The position numbers and the translations under genes are program-made. A stretch of 64,000 bases of DNA from DATJKD01 sp963728295 (GTDB taxonomy: Bacteria; Pseudomonadota; Gammaproteobacteria; Steroidobacterales; Steroidobacteraceae): the NCBI GenBank assembly GCA_963728295.1, contig CAVSKB010000005.1, positions 62,001-126,000 on the forward strand, read 5' to 3'. The notes beneath the pieces were generated by a model. That model made no database searches. It saw nothing but the letters and a program-made list of their open reading frames with translations, and was not told the origin of the DNA. Below, in pieces: positions 40,408 to 49,567 of the stretch (position 1 is the stretch's first letter; each line of letters starts with the position of its first letter).

Positions 40408-40967
40408 ATGAGTCGGTGCAGACGACGCGTGGCCGCAGCGGCAGCGCTCGCGCTGCTCGCCGCCTGCGCCACCCGCGTTCCCGAAGGCGCACTGCGCCTG
40501 TCGCCGGAGGCGGCCTCGGATCGGGAAGCGCAGACGCGGCGTTACGAGGGCATCACCGAGCGTGAGCTGCTCACCGCTGCTGCGGACGTGCTGCAGGACC
40601 TGGGCTTCGCGATCGACGAGAGCGAGACCCGTCTCGGCATCGTCGTTGCCTCGAAAGAACGCAGCGCCATCCACGAGCAGGAAGTCGCGGCAGCATACCT
40701 GCTGACCGTGCTCTCGATCCTCGCGCTCACGCCCACCGAGGCGACCTATGCGAAGCGCCAAGTACTGCGCGTCGCGCTCGTCACCCGCCCAGCGCCCGGG
40801 CCGCGGCCAGTCGCGATGTCACGCTCGTGCGCGTCACGTTCCAGCGGAGCGTATTCGACAACGCCGATCGTCTCCGGCGCCTGGAGCCCGTCAACGAGCC
40901 GGAGCTCTATCAGCAGTTTTTCGATCGCCTGTCGCAGGGCGTCTTCCTGGAGGGCCAGTCGCCATGA
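40408..40967 (+). CDS. Lipoprotein, first of a tandem pair, one frameshift
   Basis: The N-terminus has a lipobox (LLAACA). Residues ~50-75 read GITERELLTAAADVLQDLGF AIDES, after which hydrophobic LLTVLSILALTP follows. Near 40800 the frame shifts (one missing or two extra bases) and continues DVTLVRVTFQRSVFDNADRL to end FDRLSQGVFLEGQSP at a TGA that overlaps the next ATG. Joined length is ~186 residues. It is clearly related to the gene downstream (same LQDLGF and F-x-x-L-x-x-x-x-F-L ends). Confidence 0.7.
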
Positions 40968-41419
40968 TCCGCCGACGCCTTCGCATCACCCTTGGCTCGA
41001 TCATCGCCCTCGCAGCGCTGCTGACGGGTTGCGCGTTCACTCCTCCACAGGCGGTCTTCGAAGCCGGCAGCGCAGTCGAGGTCCGAAGCTACCAGACCCG
41101 TATGCTGCAGGCCGTCGACCGGGACACAGCGCTGCGCGCGGTGATCGCGACGCTGCAGGACCTTGGCTTCGTGCTCGACAGCACGGACGCTACCCTCGGC
41201 ACGGTCACCGCCACGAGACTCGCGCAACACCAGGTACGGATGACCGTGGCGGTTCGGCAGGTGGACGACCGGCAGGTCGTGGTACGTGCCAGTGCCGACT
41301 ACAGCGAGCCACTGGCCGGCAAGGCGGCCGTGCGCATCGAGGACCCAGCGACGTACCAGGACTTCTTCCAGGCGCTCGAGCGCTCGGCGTTTCTCGCCGC
41401 CCAAAACGTGAATTTGTGA
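40964..41419 (+). CDS. Lipoprotein, second of a tandem pair
   Basis: 151 residues starting four bases inside the previous stop. The lipobox is LLTGC. The conserved unit is DTALRAVIATLQDLGFVLDS, then a beta stretch LGTVTATRLAQHQVRMTVAV, ending DFFQALERSAFLAAQN. It matches its neighbour in order and spacing of motifs, pointing to a tandem duplication followed by divergence. Function unknown; likely an envelope protein. Confidence 0.75.
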   Translation: MIRRRLRITLGSIIALAALLTGCAFTPPQAVFEAGSAVEVRSYQTRMLQAVDRDTALRAVIATLQDLGFVLDSTDATLGTVTATRLAQHQVRMTVAVRQVDDRQVVVRASADYSEPLAGKAAVRIEDPATYQDFFQALERSAFLAAQNVNL

Positions 41420-41549
41420 GGGGGTACCGTGGCGGGTTGTGACGCACTGGCGTCTTGCGCTTTCCGGCGCGTCCCAGACCGTGACGGACCGAACAGTCGC
41501 CCCCGCCCGGGCATCGCAGAATCAGGCTTTCCGCTCTCCCGGAACGCCC

Positions 41550-42905
41550 ATGCGATCGCTCCTGACCCTGTCCCTTTCCCTGCTGCTCGCCGCGCCCGCC
41601 CTCGCGGCCAGGAATTACGCCGAGGACGCCGAGAAGGCCGGCGAGGATGCCTTCAAGGACGCCAAGGACTGGACAGTGCAGATCCGCACCTCCGTCAGCC
41701 GGCCGTTCACCCAGGACGAGACGGGCTCGTTCCAGGGTGCGGGCATGGTGGTCGACGCGCGGCGCGGCTGGGTGTTGACCAACAAGCACGTCGCGAGCAG
41801 CTCGTACTCGACCATCACGGTGACGTTCCATGGCGGTGCACCGCTGCCCGCGCAGCGCATCTACGTGGACCCGCATCTAGATCTGGCCGTGCTTGCCTAT
41901 GACCCCGCCGTCGCAAAACGCGCGCCGAAAGAGCCCGTGCTCGACTGCGATTCGTCGCCGCCGATCGGCCATCCGGTGGGTGCGTTCGGCCATCCGTGGG
42001 GATTTCGCTTCACGGGCACGCGCGGCATCACCTCCGCGATCACCTCGCGTCTCGGCCCGGAGATGCTGCAGACCGATGCGCCGATCAACTCGGGCAACTC
42101 GGGCGGCCCGCTGATCAGCCTCGTCACCGGCCGCGTGGTCGGCATCAATACGGCGTCGATGGCCAAGGACCGGACCGAAGGCATCAGCTTTGCCGTGCCG
42201 ATGCCGTACGCCTGCACGATCGTGGACCTGCTGAAGAAGGGCGAGGATCCGTCGCCCCCGGCGGGCCTCGTCGATTTCGCGATCGACGAGAACGAGGAGC
42301 CCACGCTGGTTGTCGCCCGGTCGCGGCTGCCGGCCGGCGCGATCGATCTGCGTGCCGGCGACAAGCTGCTTGCACTCGGCTCACCCGACCGCGCGCTCGA
42401 GAACCAGTCCGCCCTCATGCACGCGCTGCGCGGCAAGCTCGACGACGTTACGCTCACGGTGCAACGCGACGGCGCGGAGGTCGCATTGCACGGGAAATGG
42501 CCGGCGGCACCCCGGGTGATCGAGCGTCAGGGGCTCTGGATCTCGGGCGCGTTGATCGCGGAGTCCGAGCCGATGATCCGCGGCCAGATCATGGGGGGCC
42601 CCTCGCTGATGATCCATTACGTGCAGGACGGCTCCGCCGCCGAGGCGCAGGATCTGAATGAATATGATCTCGTGCTGACGGCCAACGGCCGCCCGGTCGA
42701 TTCGCTGGATACCCTGCAGGCGGTCGCGCGCGACGCGCAGGCGTCGAAGCGGGAAATGAGCCTGATGCTGCTTCGGCTCGGCTCGGTGCGTAATGGGCTC
42801 TTCGAGTACCAGACGCGCACGCTGCCGCTCACCGATGTCGAGGTCGTGGGGCCGCCGCAGTCCGGTCCAGGACGCAGTGGCATGGCGGGTCTGATCGCCC
42901 AGTAG
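41550..42905 (+). CDS. Periplasmic trypsin-like (HtrA/Deg family) serine protease with PDZ-like repeats
   Basis: 451 residues from the ATG at 41550, where the signal peptide begins (MRSLLTLSLSLLLAAPALAA). The catalytic triad is complete: His in VLTNKHVAS, Asp in DPHLDLAVL, and Ser in GNSGGPLIS. Two PDZ-like regions follow (IDLRAGDKLLALGSPDRAL with its repeats, and a second with GSAAEAQDLNEYDLVLTANG). HtrA-type enzymes degrade or chaperone misfolded envelope proteins. The protease domain is slightly divergent from DegP, so the target is unknown. Confidence 0.85.
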   Translation: MRSLLTLSLSLLLAAPALAARNYAEDAEKAGEDAFKDAKDWTVQIRTSVSRPFTQDETGSFQGAGMVVDARRGWVLTNKHVASSSYSTITVTFHGGAPLPAQRIYVDPHLDLAVLAYDPAVAKRAPKEPVLDCDSSPPIGHPVGAFGHPWGFRFTGTRGITSAITSRLGPEMLQTDAPINSGNSGGPLISLVTGRVVGINTASMAKDRTEGISFAVPMPYACTIVDLLKKGEDPSPPAGLVDFAIDENEEPTLVVARSRLPAGAIDLRAGDKLLALGSPDRALENQSALMHALRGKLDDVTLTVQRDGAEVALHGKWPAAPRVIERQGLWISGALIAESEPMIRGQIMGGPSLMIHYVQDGSAAEAQDLNEYDLVLTANGRPVDSLDTLQAVARDAQASKREMSLMLLRLGSVRNGLFEYQTRTLPLTDVEVVGPPQSGPGRSGMAGLIAQ

Positions 42906-43004
42906 ACGTCCCGTCTCCGCCGGCCCGTCGCCCTTCCCCGAAGGGTTTGTGCGTGCCGTTCGTCCAAGTAGACACCAGGGACGAACACAACAAGGAGACC
43001 AATC

Positions 43005-44078
43005 ATGGCAATCGCAAGTGCGGGTGTCGCCGCCAGCGCGCCGCTCAGCCGTCTCGTGTCGATGGGGCTCATGATCGCAGCACCTCTGGCTGCCGGAGTC
43101 ACGCATGCCTCGGTAATCGACGACCTGATCGCCCAGGGGAAGTACTGTTCGGCGACCGCCCAGGCACTCCATCAGGCCTGCGGACACCAGACGCAGGACG
43201 ACTACCTGGTTGCAGTCGCGATCTGCATCAACGAGTCCGACGCGCAGGATCGCGCGGAATGCCTCCAGGACGCCCGGGACACCCGCACCGAGGACTCCGC
43301 GCTTTGCCGCGATCAGTTTGCGGGACGTCGCGATGCCTGCGGCGAGCTCGGAGAGGAGCGTTACGACCCTGAGTTCGAGGCCTTCAGGTTCGACCGTGAC
43401 TTCACGAATCTCACGAACCCGAACCCCTATTTTCCGCTCGGCATCGGCAACCGCTGGGAGTTCCGCAGTCAGGATCAGTCAACCGTGGTGGAGGTCCTCA
43501 ACCGGACGAAACTGATCGATGACGTACGCTGCATCGTGGTCCGCGACGTCGTTCACGAGGAAGGCAAGCTGCACGAGGCCACCAACGACTGGTACGCACA
43601 GGCCAAGAACGGGAACGTGTGGTATTGCGGCGAGGAAACGGGCACCTACGAAACCATCCAGGGAGACCGCCCGCAGCTGCCGGAGCTCGTCAGCATCGAC
43701 GGATCGTTCAAGGCGGGGCGTGACGGCGACAAGCCGGGCATCATCTTCCGCGCCACGCCGACGGTCGGGGAGATCTACATCGAGGAAGCGTCGCTCGGCA
43801 ATGCCGAAGACGCGACGGTGGTGCTGTCGGTCGATTACGCGTACGGCAAGGACCCTGTACTCGACCAGCTGGTCCCGCGTCGACTCGCGCAGTACCTCTG
43901 TGCCGGTAACTGCGTGGTCACCCGAAACTTCTCGCTGCTCGAGCCTGGCGTTTTCGAGCGCAAGTATTACGCGCCGGGCATCGGGGTCTTCCTCGAGACC
44001 GAGCCGGAGTCGGGCGAGGTCGTGCGCCTCGTGAAGTGCAACGTCGATCCGCGCTGTGCTGCATTGCCACAGCCATGA
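43005..44078 (+). CDS. Cysteine-containing secreted protein of unknown function
   Basis: 357 residues with a signal-like N-terminus (LMIAAPLAAGVTHAS). Residues ~45-115 hold eight or so cysteines in a short region, suggesting a disulfide-bonded domain. The rest (~125-350) is beta-rich, beginning NPYFPLGIGNRWEFRSQD, a pattern seen in secreted proteins of unknown function that start with a buried W-x-x-x/F strand. A ribosome site lies close upstream (AAGGAG). The family is not named. Confidence 0.7.
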   Translation: MAIASAGVAASAPLSRLVSMGLMIAAPLAAGVTHASVIDDLIAQGKYCSATAQALHQACGHQTQDDYLVAVAICINESDAQDRAECLQDARDTRTEDSALCRDQFAGRRDACGELGEERYDPEFEAFRFDRDFTNLTNPNPYFPLGIGNRWEFRSQDQSTVVEVLNRTKLIDDVRCIVVRDVVHEEGKLHEATNDWYAQAKNGNVWYCGEETGTYETIQGDRPQLPELVSIDGSFKAGRDGDKPGIIFRATPTVGEIYIEEASLGNAEDATVVLSVDYAYGKDPVLDQLVPRRLAQYLCAGNCVVTRNFSLLEPGVFERKYYAPGIGVFLETEPESGEVVRLVKCNVDPRCAALPQP

Positions 44079-44097
44079 GTTTGAGCCGATGCGAGAC

Positions 44098-44295
44098 CTA
44101 GCCGGCCCGTTTTTCGCCACTCATCAGCTCGTCCAGTTGAACCGCGAGCTCCTCCTCGGAGTGGAGCCAGTGCGGATCCGAGCCAGGTCCCCGGATGTTG
44201 TATCCAAGAACCTTGCTCGTACCGTCCGGACAGGTTTCTATCAGCGCGTCAACGCTGAAAGGCCCTGCGACTCGCACTGTCTTGCGCTGCTTCAT
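44098..44295 (-). CDS. Small cytoplasmic protein, unknown
   Basis: 65 residues (MKQRKTVRVAGPFSVDALIE, ending LDELMSGEKRAG). It has an open frame with sensible codon use and no signal peptide, and lies between convergent genes. No family recognised; could be a real small protein or a chance ORF. Confidence 0.5.
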   Translation of the reverse strand: MKQRKTVRVAGPFSVDALIETCPDGTSKVLGYNIRGPGSDPHWLHSEEELAVQLDELMSGEKRAG

Positions 44296-44352
44296 GATTT
44301 GAGAGACCGGCCGCTAAGCCGTCTTCAATCGAGCGTCGCATACCGAAGATAA

Positions 44353-44381
44353 GCAGCGACCCCGCGTACCGGGGTCGCTGC
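44353..44381 (-). terminator. Rho-independent terminator after the fasciclin gene
   Basis: An 11-base perfect stem GCAGCGACCCC / GGGGTCGCTGC with a seven-base loop. On the minus strand it is followed by TTATCTTC, a moderate T-run, and begins eight bases after the fasciclin stop. Confidence 0.7.
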
Positions 44382-44388
44382 CGTGACT

Positions 44389-44814
44389 TCAGGCCGCCGC
44401 GGCGAGCATCACGCCCTTCGGCATGATGACCGCGTCGATCGCGTGGATGACGCCGTTCGAGGCATCGATATCCGCCTGCACGATCTTCGCGCCGTTGACG
44501 GTGACTTTGCCGTCGACCAAGGCTGCCAGGAGCGGCGTGCCTTCGAGCGTCTTGATGTCGCCCGCTTTCATGTTGTACGCGGCAACCGTGCCGGGGACAA
44601 CGTGGTAGGTGAGGATAGCCTTCAGCTTCTTGGTGTCCTTCAGGAGCCCATTGAGCACACCCGGCGCAAGTTGCTTGAACGCTTCATCCGTCGGGGCGAA
44701 TACGGTGTAGGGACCCGCGCCGCGCAGCGTCTCGGTGAGCGCAGCCGCCTTCAGGGCATTTAGCAGGGTCGTGAATTTGCCGGCATCCGTTGCCGTGTCG
44801 ATGATGGTCTTCAT
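44389..44814 (-). CDS. Fasciclin-domain protein
   Basis: 141 residues from the ATG at 44814 (AAGGA upstream); a longer start at 44922 is possible. It is a single fasciclin (FAS1) domain with both family motifs: GPYTVFAPTDEAFKQL and the downstream H-V-V-P-G, then IDASNGVIHAIDAVIMP. No signal peptide is visible in this form. FAS1 proteins mediate adhesion or bind small ligands. Terminator at 44353. Confidence 0.9.
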   Translation of the reverse strand: MKTIIDTATDAGKFTTLLNALKAAALTETLRGAGPYTVFAPTDEAFKQLAPGVLNGLLKDTKKLKAILTYHVVPGTVAAYNMKAGDIKTLEGTPLLAALVDGKVTVNGAKIVQADIDASNGVIHAIDAVIMPKGVMLAAAA

Positions 44815-45037
44815 GATGTATGTCCTTACCAGGTCTTTGATGTATGTCTCTATGTGTGCCCGGGCAGTGTGCGCGTCATTGGTCCCGCGTGCCGGTTTCG
44901 CCCTAAATATAAAAATAAACATCCAATCAGGGGTTGCAATACACGCCCGGTGCCCTGGAGAGGGCTAGCGCGCGGCCCATGACCTCGGCAGAGTGCAACA
45001 GACGCTGCGCGCCAACGGCGGGATCAGAACAAGGTTC

Positions 45038-46159
45038 ATGCCACCCAGATCGCCCTGCAAGCCGCGGACCGTGCTCGACGCCGGCATCGTGGCCGGTGCC
45101 GGCGGCGGTATCGAAAAGACACTGGTGGCAGGGGCGCGATTCCACGAGTGCGCCGGTTATCGCTCCGTACTTGCCCTCGTTCACGCGCCGTCCGACCTGG
45201 GATTCGAAACGCTGCGTGCGCGCGCCGCGGCGCTGGGCGTCGAGCTACACGACCGCGCGGAGACGTTTCCGTTCAGCCCTCTGACGGTCGCGTGGCTTGC
45301 CCGGCTCTGCCGCGAGCACAAGGTCGATATCTGGCACGGCCACGACTACAAGACAGACCTGATCGGGTTGCTGCTGCAACCGGTGTATCACTTCTCGCTG
45401 GTGTCCACGTTGCACGGCTGGTCCGAAGATACGCTACGCACACGGCTCTACTTCGCGCTCGATCGACGGGTGATTCGCCGATACGAGCACGTCATCGCCG
45501 TGTCGTCCACCCTGCACGCGGAGGCGCAGCGGCTCGGCGTGTCGAGCGAATGCCTCTCGCTGATCGAGAACGGTGTCGACACGGATGAGTATCGTCGTCG
45601 TGGCGCGCCCCGGGACGGCACTGGAACGCTGCACATTGGCGCCGCCGGCCGTCTGACGCCCGAGAAGGGCTTTCTCGACCTGATCACGGCGGTCGAGGCG
45701 CTGCTCGAAGAGGGCCTCGATGTCCGCCTCAGCATCGCGGGCGACGGGCCGCAGCGCGGTGCGCTCGAGCAGCGCATCCGCGCATCGCGCCATGCCGCCC
45801 GCGTCGCGCTCGCCGGGTACGTCGATGACATGCGGGCGTTCTACACGGAGCTCGACCTGTTCTGCCTGAGCAGCCTGCGCGAGGGCATGCCGAACGTCGT
45901 GCTCGAAGCGATGGCCATGTCGCTGCCGGTCGTCGCGACGAGCGCGGGGGGCTTGAGCACGTTTCTGCGCGACGGGGACGACGCGCTCCTCTGCCCGCCC
46001 GGGTCGCCGGCTGCGCTTGCCGATGCGTTGCGCACCGCGATCCGCTCCCCGGAGCTGCGCGCCCGGCTGGGACAGGCTGCCCGCACCCGAGTCGAGCAGG
46101 AATGCTCGTTCGCGCAGCGCATGCAGCGCGTGTTCGCCGTTTACGATCGGCTGCCCTGA
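45038..46159 (+). CDS. Family 4 glycosyltransferase
   Basis: 373 residues from the ATG at 45038. GT-B fold: the acceptor domain has AGIVAGAGGGIEKTL near the start and IWHGHDYKTDLIG. The donor-binding half has GAAGRLTPEKGFLDLITAV, SIAGDGPQRGALEQ, LFCLSSLREGMPNVVLEAMA (E-x7-E type) and VATSAGGLSTFL. It transfers a sugar from an NDP donor to an unknown acceptor, probably in surface polysaccharide synthesis. It converges with the radical SAM gene. Confidence 0.9.
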   Translation: MPPRSPCKPRTVLDAGIVAGAGGGIEKTLVAGARFHECAGYRSVLALVHAPSDLGFETLRARAAALGVELHDRAETFPFSPLTVAWLARLCREHKVDIWHGHDYKTDLIGLLLQPVYHFSLVSTLHGWSEDTLRTRLYFALDRRVIRRYEHVIAVSSTLHAEAQRLGVSSECLSLIENGVDTDEYRRRGAPRDGTGTLHIGAAGRLTPEKGFLDLITAVEALLEEGLDVRLSIAGDGPQRGALEQRIRASRHAARVALAGYVDDMRAFYTELDLFCLSSLREGMPNVVLEAMAMSLPVVATSAGGLSTFLRDGDDALLCPPGSPAALADALRTAIRSPELRARLGQAARTRVEQECSFAQRMQRVFAVYDRLP

Positions 46160-46189
46160 GCGGTCTCGAACGCGGCCTACGCCGCGACG

Positions 46190-47675
46190 CTACATCACGC
46201 CCGCAAACGCACGCGCGCGTGGTCGCAGCGGCCGGCGGTTGATCTGGTGCACGACGCCGAGCACACGCCTCAGCTCGCGGCGGAAATCGCGGCCCTGCGC
46301 GAGCAGGCAGACGTGATCGACGATCGCCTGCTCGTCGTTTCGGGCGAGCAGGCGGACGGTGTCGAATCGCTCGGGTTTCTTCTCGATCATCCGGTCGATC
46401 GCGGTGCCGGTCATCAGGCTGAAGCGGTTGATGCTCACCCGCTCGATCGCCTCGCGGTGGTCCTCGAGGAATCGCGCCGTGGCCGCGACGTCGCGCGCGG
46501 TCTCGCCCGGGTAGCCCACCATCACGGTTGCACGTACGCTGACGCCGGCCGCGGCCGCGCCGCGCAACACGTGCGAGGTCTCGGCGAGCTGCGTACCCTT
46601 CTTCATCAGGTCCAGCACCCGCTGGCTGCCCGACTCGAGCCCGGTGGTCAGTCGGACCAGCCCGGCCTGCGCAGCCTGCCGGATCGTCGCCGGCTCGAGC
46701 GCGTGCGAGCCGTCCTCGTCGATGTGCACCGCGCCGATCCACTCGACCCCTTGTTTTCGTCGCGACAGGCCGTCGATCAACCCGTGCCAGGCCGTGCGGT
46801 CCGAGTTGAGCTTGAGATCGGTGAACACCACGTGCCGCGCGTCGTAGCGCGCGCACTGATGATCGATCTCCGCGACGACGGCTTCGGGCGATCGCGTGCG
46901 AAATGTCCGTCCGGCGGTCGAGGTGATGTCAGAGCAGAAGCGGCACACCCCCCAACCGCAGCCGCGCCCGGTGATCGCCGAGACGATCCGCGTCGGATAG
47001 CGGGCCCACGGGAAATCCGTGTAGTCCGGGTACGGCAGATCATCCAGTGCCCGGAATGGCGTGGGCCGGCGCGGACCGGGCGTCGCCTGGGTCGCGGTCG
47101 AAGGGAGCGACGTCGGCTGCGCCGCCGCGCGCAAGGCATTCCACCATGTCGGCGGCCGCGAGCTCGTTCTCACCGACGGAAAGCGCGGTCAGGCCGGGGA
47201 TCCGGCGCCAGGCCTCGCGCACCCTGAGATCCGTGAAATAGGGGCCGCCGACGATCGTCGGGACGCCGGCTTCGTGGCACAGCGCGCACAGTCGCTCGAC
47301 GATTTCGCGATACATCAGGTAGGTCGAGATCAGCACGACTTCTGGTTCGCGCGCGAGTGCGGCGCGGAAAAGCTTTTCGAGTCGCGCGCTCTGCCGCGCC
47401 AGGTCCGACTGCGAGAAGCGCCGCCCGAGCTCGGCGCGCGCACGGCGCACGAGTGGCGATGCCGAGAAGGCGGACCGCATTCGCAATCGCTGGTCGATCA
47501 GTCCCCAGGGCCGTACCGGCGGCTCGCGCGTGTATCCGCCGATCCCTACGCTCCACGGCGAGAACAGCTCGACCGCATGACCGGCACGGCGCAAGACGGC
47601 CACCAGGTAGCCAATCGAGATCGTCGGGTAGCGCGCGAAATTATTCAGATCGCACACCAGCACCTGCCGGCTCAT
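46190..47675 (-). CDS. B12-binding-domain radical SAM enzyme, one frameshift
   Basis: Two minus frames join after removing one extra base near 47094. The start is an ATG at 47675 with GGAGGGG upstream. The N-terminal half (CDLNNFARYPTISIGYLVAV, then VILISTYLMYREIVERLCAL-like and VGGPYFTDLRVREAW) is a cobalamin-binding-like domain. The second half has the radical SAM cluster GCGWGVCRFC and the metal/SAM motifs LTTGLESGSQRVLDLM, VMVGYPGETARDV. Joined length is ~494 residues. The product is unknown. Lies beside a glycosyltransferase. Confidence 0.75.
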
Positions 47676-47809
47676 TACCCCTCCCTGGATGCGACCGCCC
47701 CCGGCCGTTACGACCGGTTGACCTGGCGAGCGCACCGATTCTTGTTGGTAGCCCGGAAGCAGTGTCCCTTGCGCAGGCTGCCGCAGGCTTGGCCGCAGGC
47801 AAGAGGCCC

Positions 47810-49090
47810 TCATCGATGAGCAGTGCGCCGCTCGGGTGGCCGCTCGAGCTGGCCCAGATGCCGTTCGATCTCCTCGCCGAAAAAAGCCTGCGGATTCGAG
47901 GCGTCGATGCTTTCGCGTTTCTCACGAGCCACGATCGCTGCCTTGGCCATCTCGAAGGCCTCCCGCAGCGATTTCGCACGTGGCAGTGCGTCGCGATAGA
48001 ACGCCTCGCCGAAATAGGTCAAGTTGCGATCGTCAGAGCAGCCGAAAGAAGTCTTGTCGGCTTCCGCGGCAGTTATCACGATCGTATCCGGGTTACGAAG
48101 GGCATCGATGAAGCTGCCGGCGTGGCAAGCGGAAATCACGATTGTTCGCCATTTGATGCCGGATTCCTGCAACGCCGAGGCGAGGTCGTCGGCCGTAAGA
48201 TCCTGCAGCATGAGCGGCCCATTCGAAACGGACAGGACGCCCACCGATCCGTGCGACGAGAGCGAAAGAAACAGCATGTCGCGTTCGATGTTCATCTTCC
48301 CGGCAAGACGGCGAAGCGCATAGCGCAGCGCCGTCGGACTTGCCAGGGGCTGCGCATCGAGCGAACGCCGATCGTTCACGAGGAAAACTCTGCGGGAGCT
48401 CTGCAAGCCATAACGCTGGCTGACCACGCGCGCCGCGAGCTGTATCTCCTCGGCAAACACGCGCTGCTCTCCATAGCCGGCGAATCCCACGAAGAATACC
48501 GCCGGCGAAGTGCCTGTCGAAGGGGCGATCCGATCGATCGCCGCATCGATACGCTCCGACTGCGCGAAGAGCAGCGACTCGGACTCCTTCCACGTACTCT
48601 CATATCCCGCCTCGTCCTCCTCGTCCCAAGCGGACCAGACGCTCGGGTCCACATACAACCATTGGGTCGCCCAAAGGAAGCCGACCGCCACCGCGATGCC
48701 GCTTACGAGTGCAGCCGGTTGCGGCCTGCCGCTGATCGCCCGAAGACTGCGCGCGGCGTAGAGGATGAAATAGAAAAACAGGAGAAGCGACGCGACCAGC
48801 GTCCAGGGCCACGAAAGATATCGGTCGATCAGGAACAGGGCGATGATAAGGACAGCTGTCCCCGCAAGCGCGATCGATAGAACCCTCCCCAGGTCGACGG
48901 CGGGCACGGAACGCCGCGCCAATACCGCGGCAATCGCCAGCAGCATGAGCGCATACCAGGAGATGTCCGTCGTTCCATAAACAAAGAAGTCCGGATCGGG
49001 CAAGTTGGCCAGCCAATCAACGCCGATCCAAATCCCCAATGCGATACAAGAAAGCAGCACGATCAAACCCGCGCTGGCCTTGGCGGGCAT
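47810..49090 (-). CDS. Membrane-anchored C13 (legumain/caspase-like) peptidase
   Basis: At least 426 residues from the ATG at 49090. Several N-terminal membrane helices (GLIVLLSCIALGIWIGVDWL and on to ~180) precede the C13 peptidase domain. Catalytic His is in LSSHGSVGVLSV and catalytic Cys in VISACHAGSFIDAL, the order seen in legumains. Residues encoded upstream of the chosen ATG (VREWFATLVRLLALRSA, ~49147-49096) look coding, so the true start is probably earlier or fused to the YcxB-like gene. Peptidase C13 members cleave after Asn/Asp. Confidence 0.75.
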   Translation of the reverse strand: MPAKASAGLIVLLSCIALGIWIGVDWLANLPDPDFFVYGTTDISWYALMLLAIAAVLARRSVPAVDLGRVLSIALAGTAVLIIALFLIDRYLSWPWTLVASLLLFFYFILYAARSLRAISGRPQPAALVSGIAVAVGFLWATQWLYVDPSVWSAWDEEDEAGYESTWKESESLLFAQSERIDAAIDRIAPSTGTSPAVFFVGFAGYGEQRVFAEEIQLAARVVSQRYGLQSSRRVFLVNDRRSLDAQPLASPTALRYALRRLAGKMNIERDMLFLSLSSHGSVGVLSVSNGPLMLQDLTADDLASALQESGIKWRTIVISACHAGSFIDALRNPDTIVITAAEADKTSFGCSDDRNLTYFGEAFYRDALPRAKSLREAFEMAKAAIVAREKRESIDASNPQAFFGEEIERHLGQLERPPERRTAHR

Positions 49091-49507
49091 ATCGGGCGCG
49101 CTCCGCAGCGCCAGGAGACGCACCAGCGTCGCGAACCATTCTCGAACTTCTCCCGCGCTGCGAGTCCGACTCGACAGTTCGGCCGGCCCACTCCTCCAGC
49201 TGCCGGATGATCTCCTCTCGCCCCATCCCCGCGGGCAGATCGCGCAAGGGCACGACAAAGCCCTGAAATTTGTCGATCCAGATGAAGAGATGCTCGGCCG
49301 TCGCACTGATGGACTTCACCACCGACCAGCTCGAGAACGAATTCAAACCGTGCGGTTGGTGTGAAAACCATCGGCCCGGAATTCATACGTCTGCTCCCCG
49401 AAAAATGCTCCTCCCTCGTCCTGATGTCGCAGCCGTTGCATGCAGGCGCCTTGGTAGGCACGCCAGTCCTGCAGGGTCAAACGCGTTACGAGCGAGAATG
49501 ATTCCAC
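49017..49507 (-). CDS. YcxB-like protein, frameshifted and abutting the C13 gene
   Basis: From a GTG at 49507 the protein reads LQDWRAYQGACMQRLRHQ, then GEQTYEFRADGFHTNRTV. One base is missing near 49344, after which it continues SSWSVVKSISATAEHLFIWI, FQGFVVPLRDLPAGMGREEI and ends its family similarity at GRTVES (~49167). The C-terminal LFLxI...xxVPLRDLPxG pattern is typical of YcxB domains. The frame runs on to 49017. Only about 20 bases separate the family end from recognisable C13-gene coding sequence, so the two may be one polypeptide. No N-terminal membrane helices are seen, so this is shorter than usual YcxB proteins. Confidence 0.55.
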
Positions 49508-49567
49508 TTAGCCGGGGCTCTCTTGACCCGCCGCGAAGTGAGCTAGCGCAGCGCGGGTCGAAGCCAC

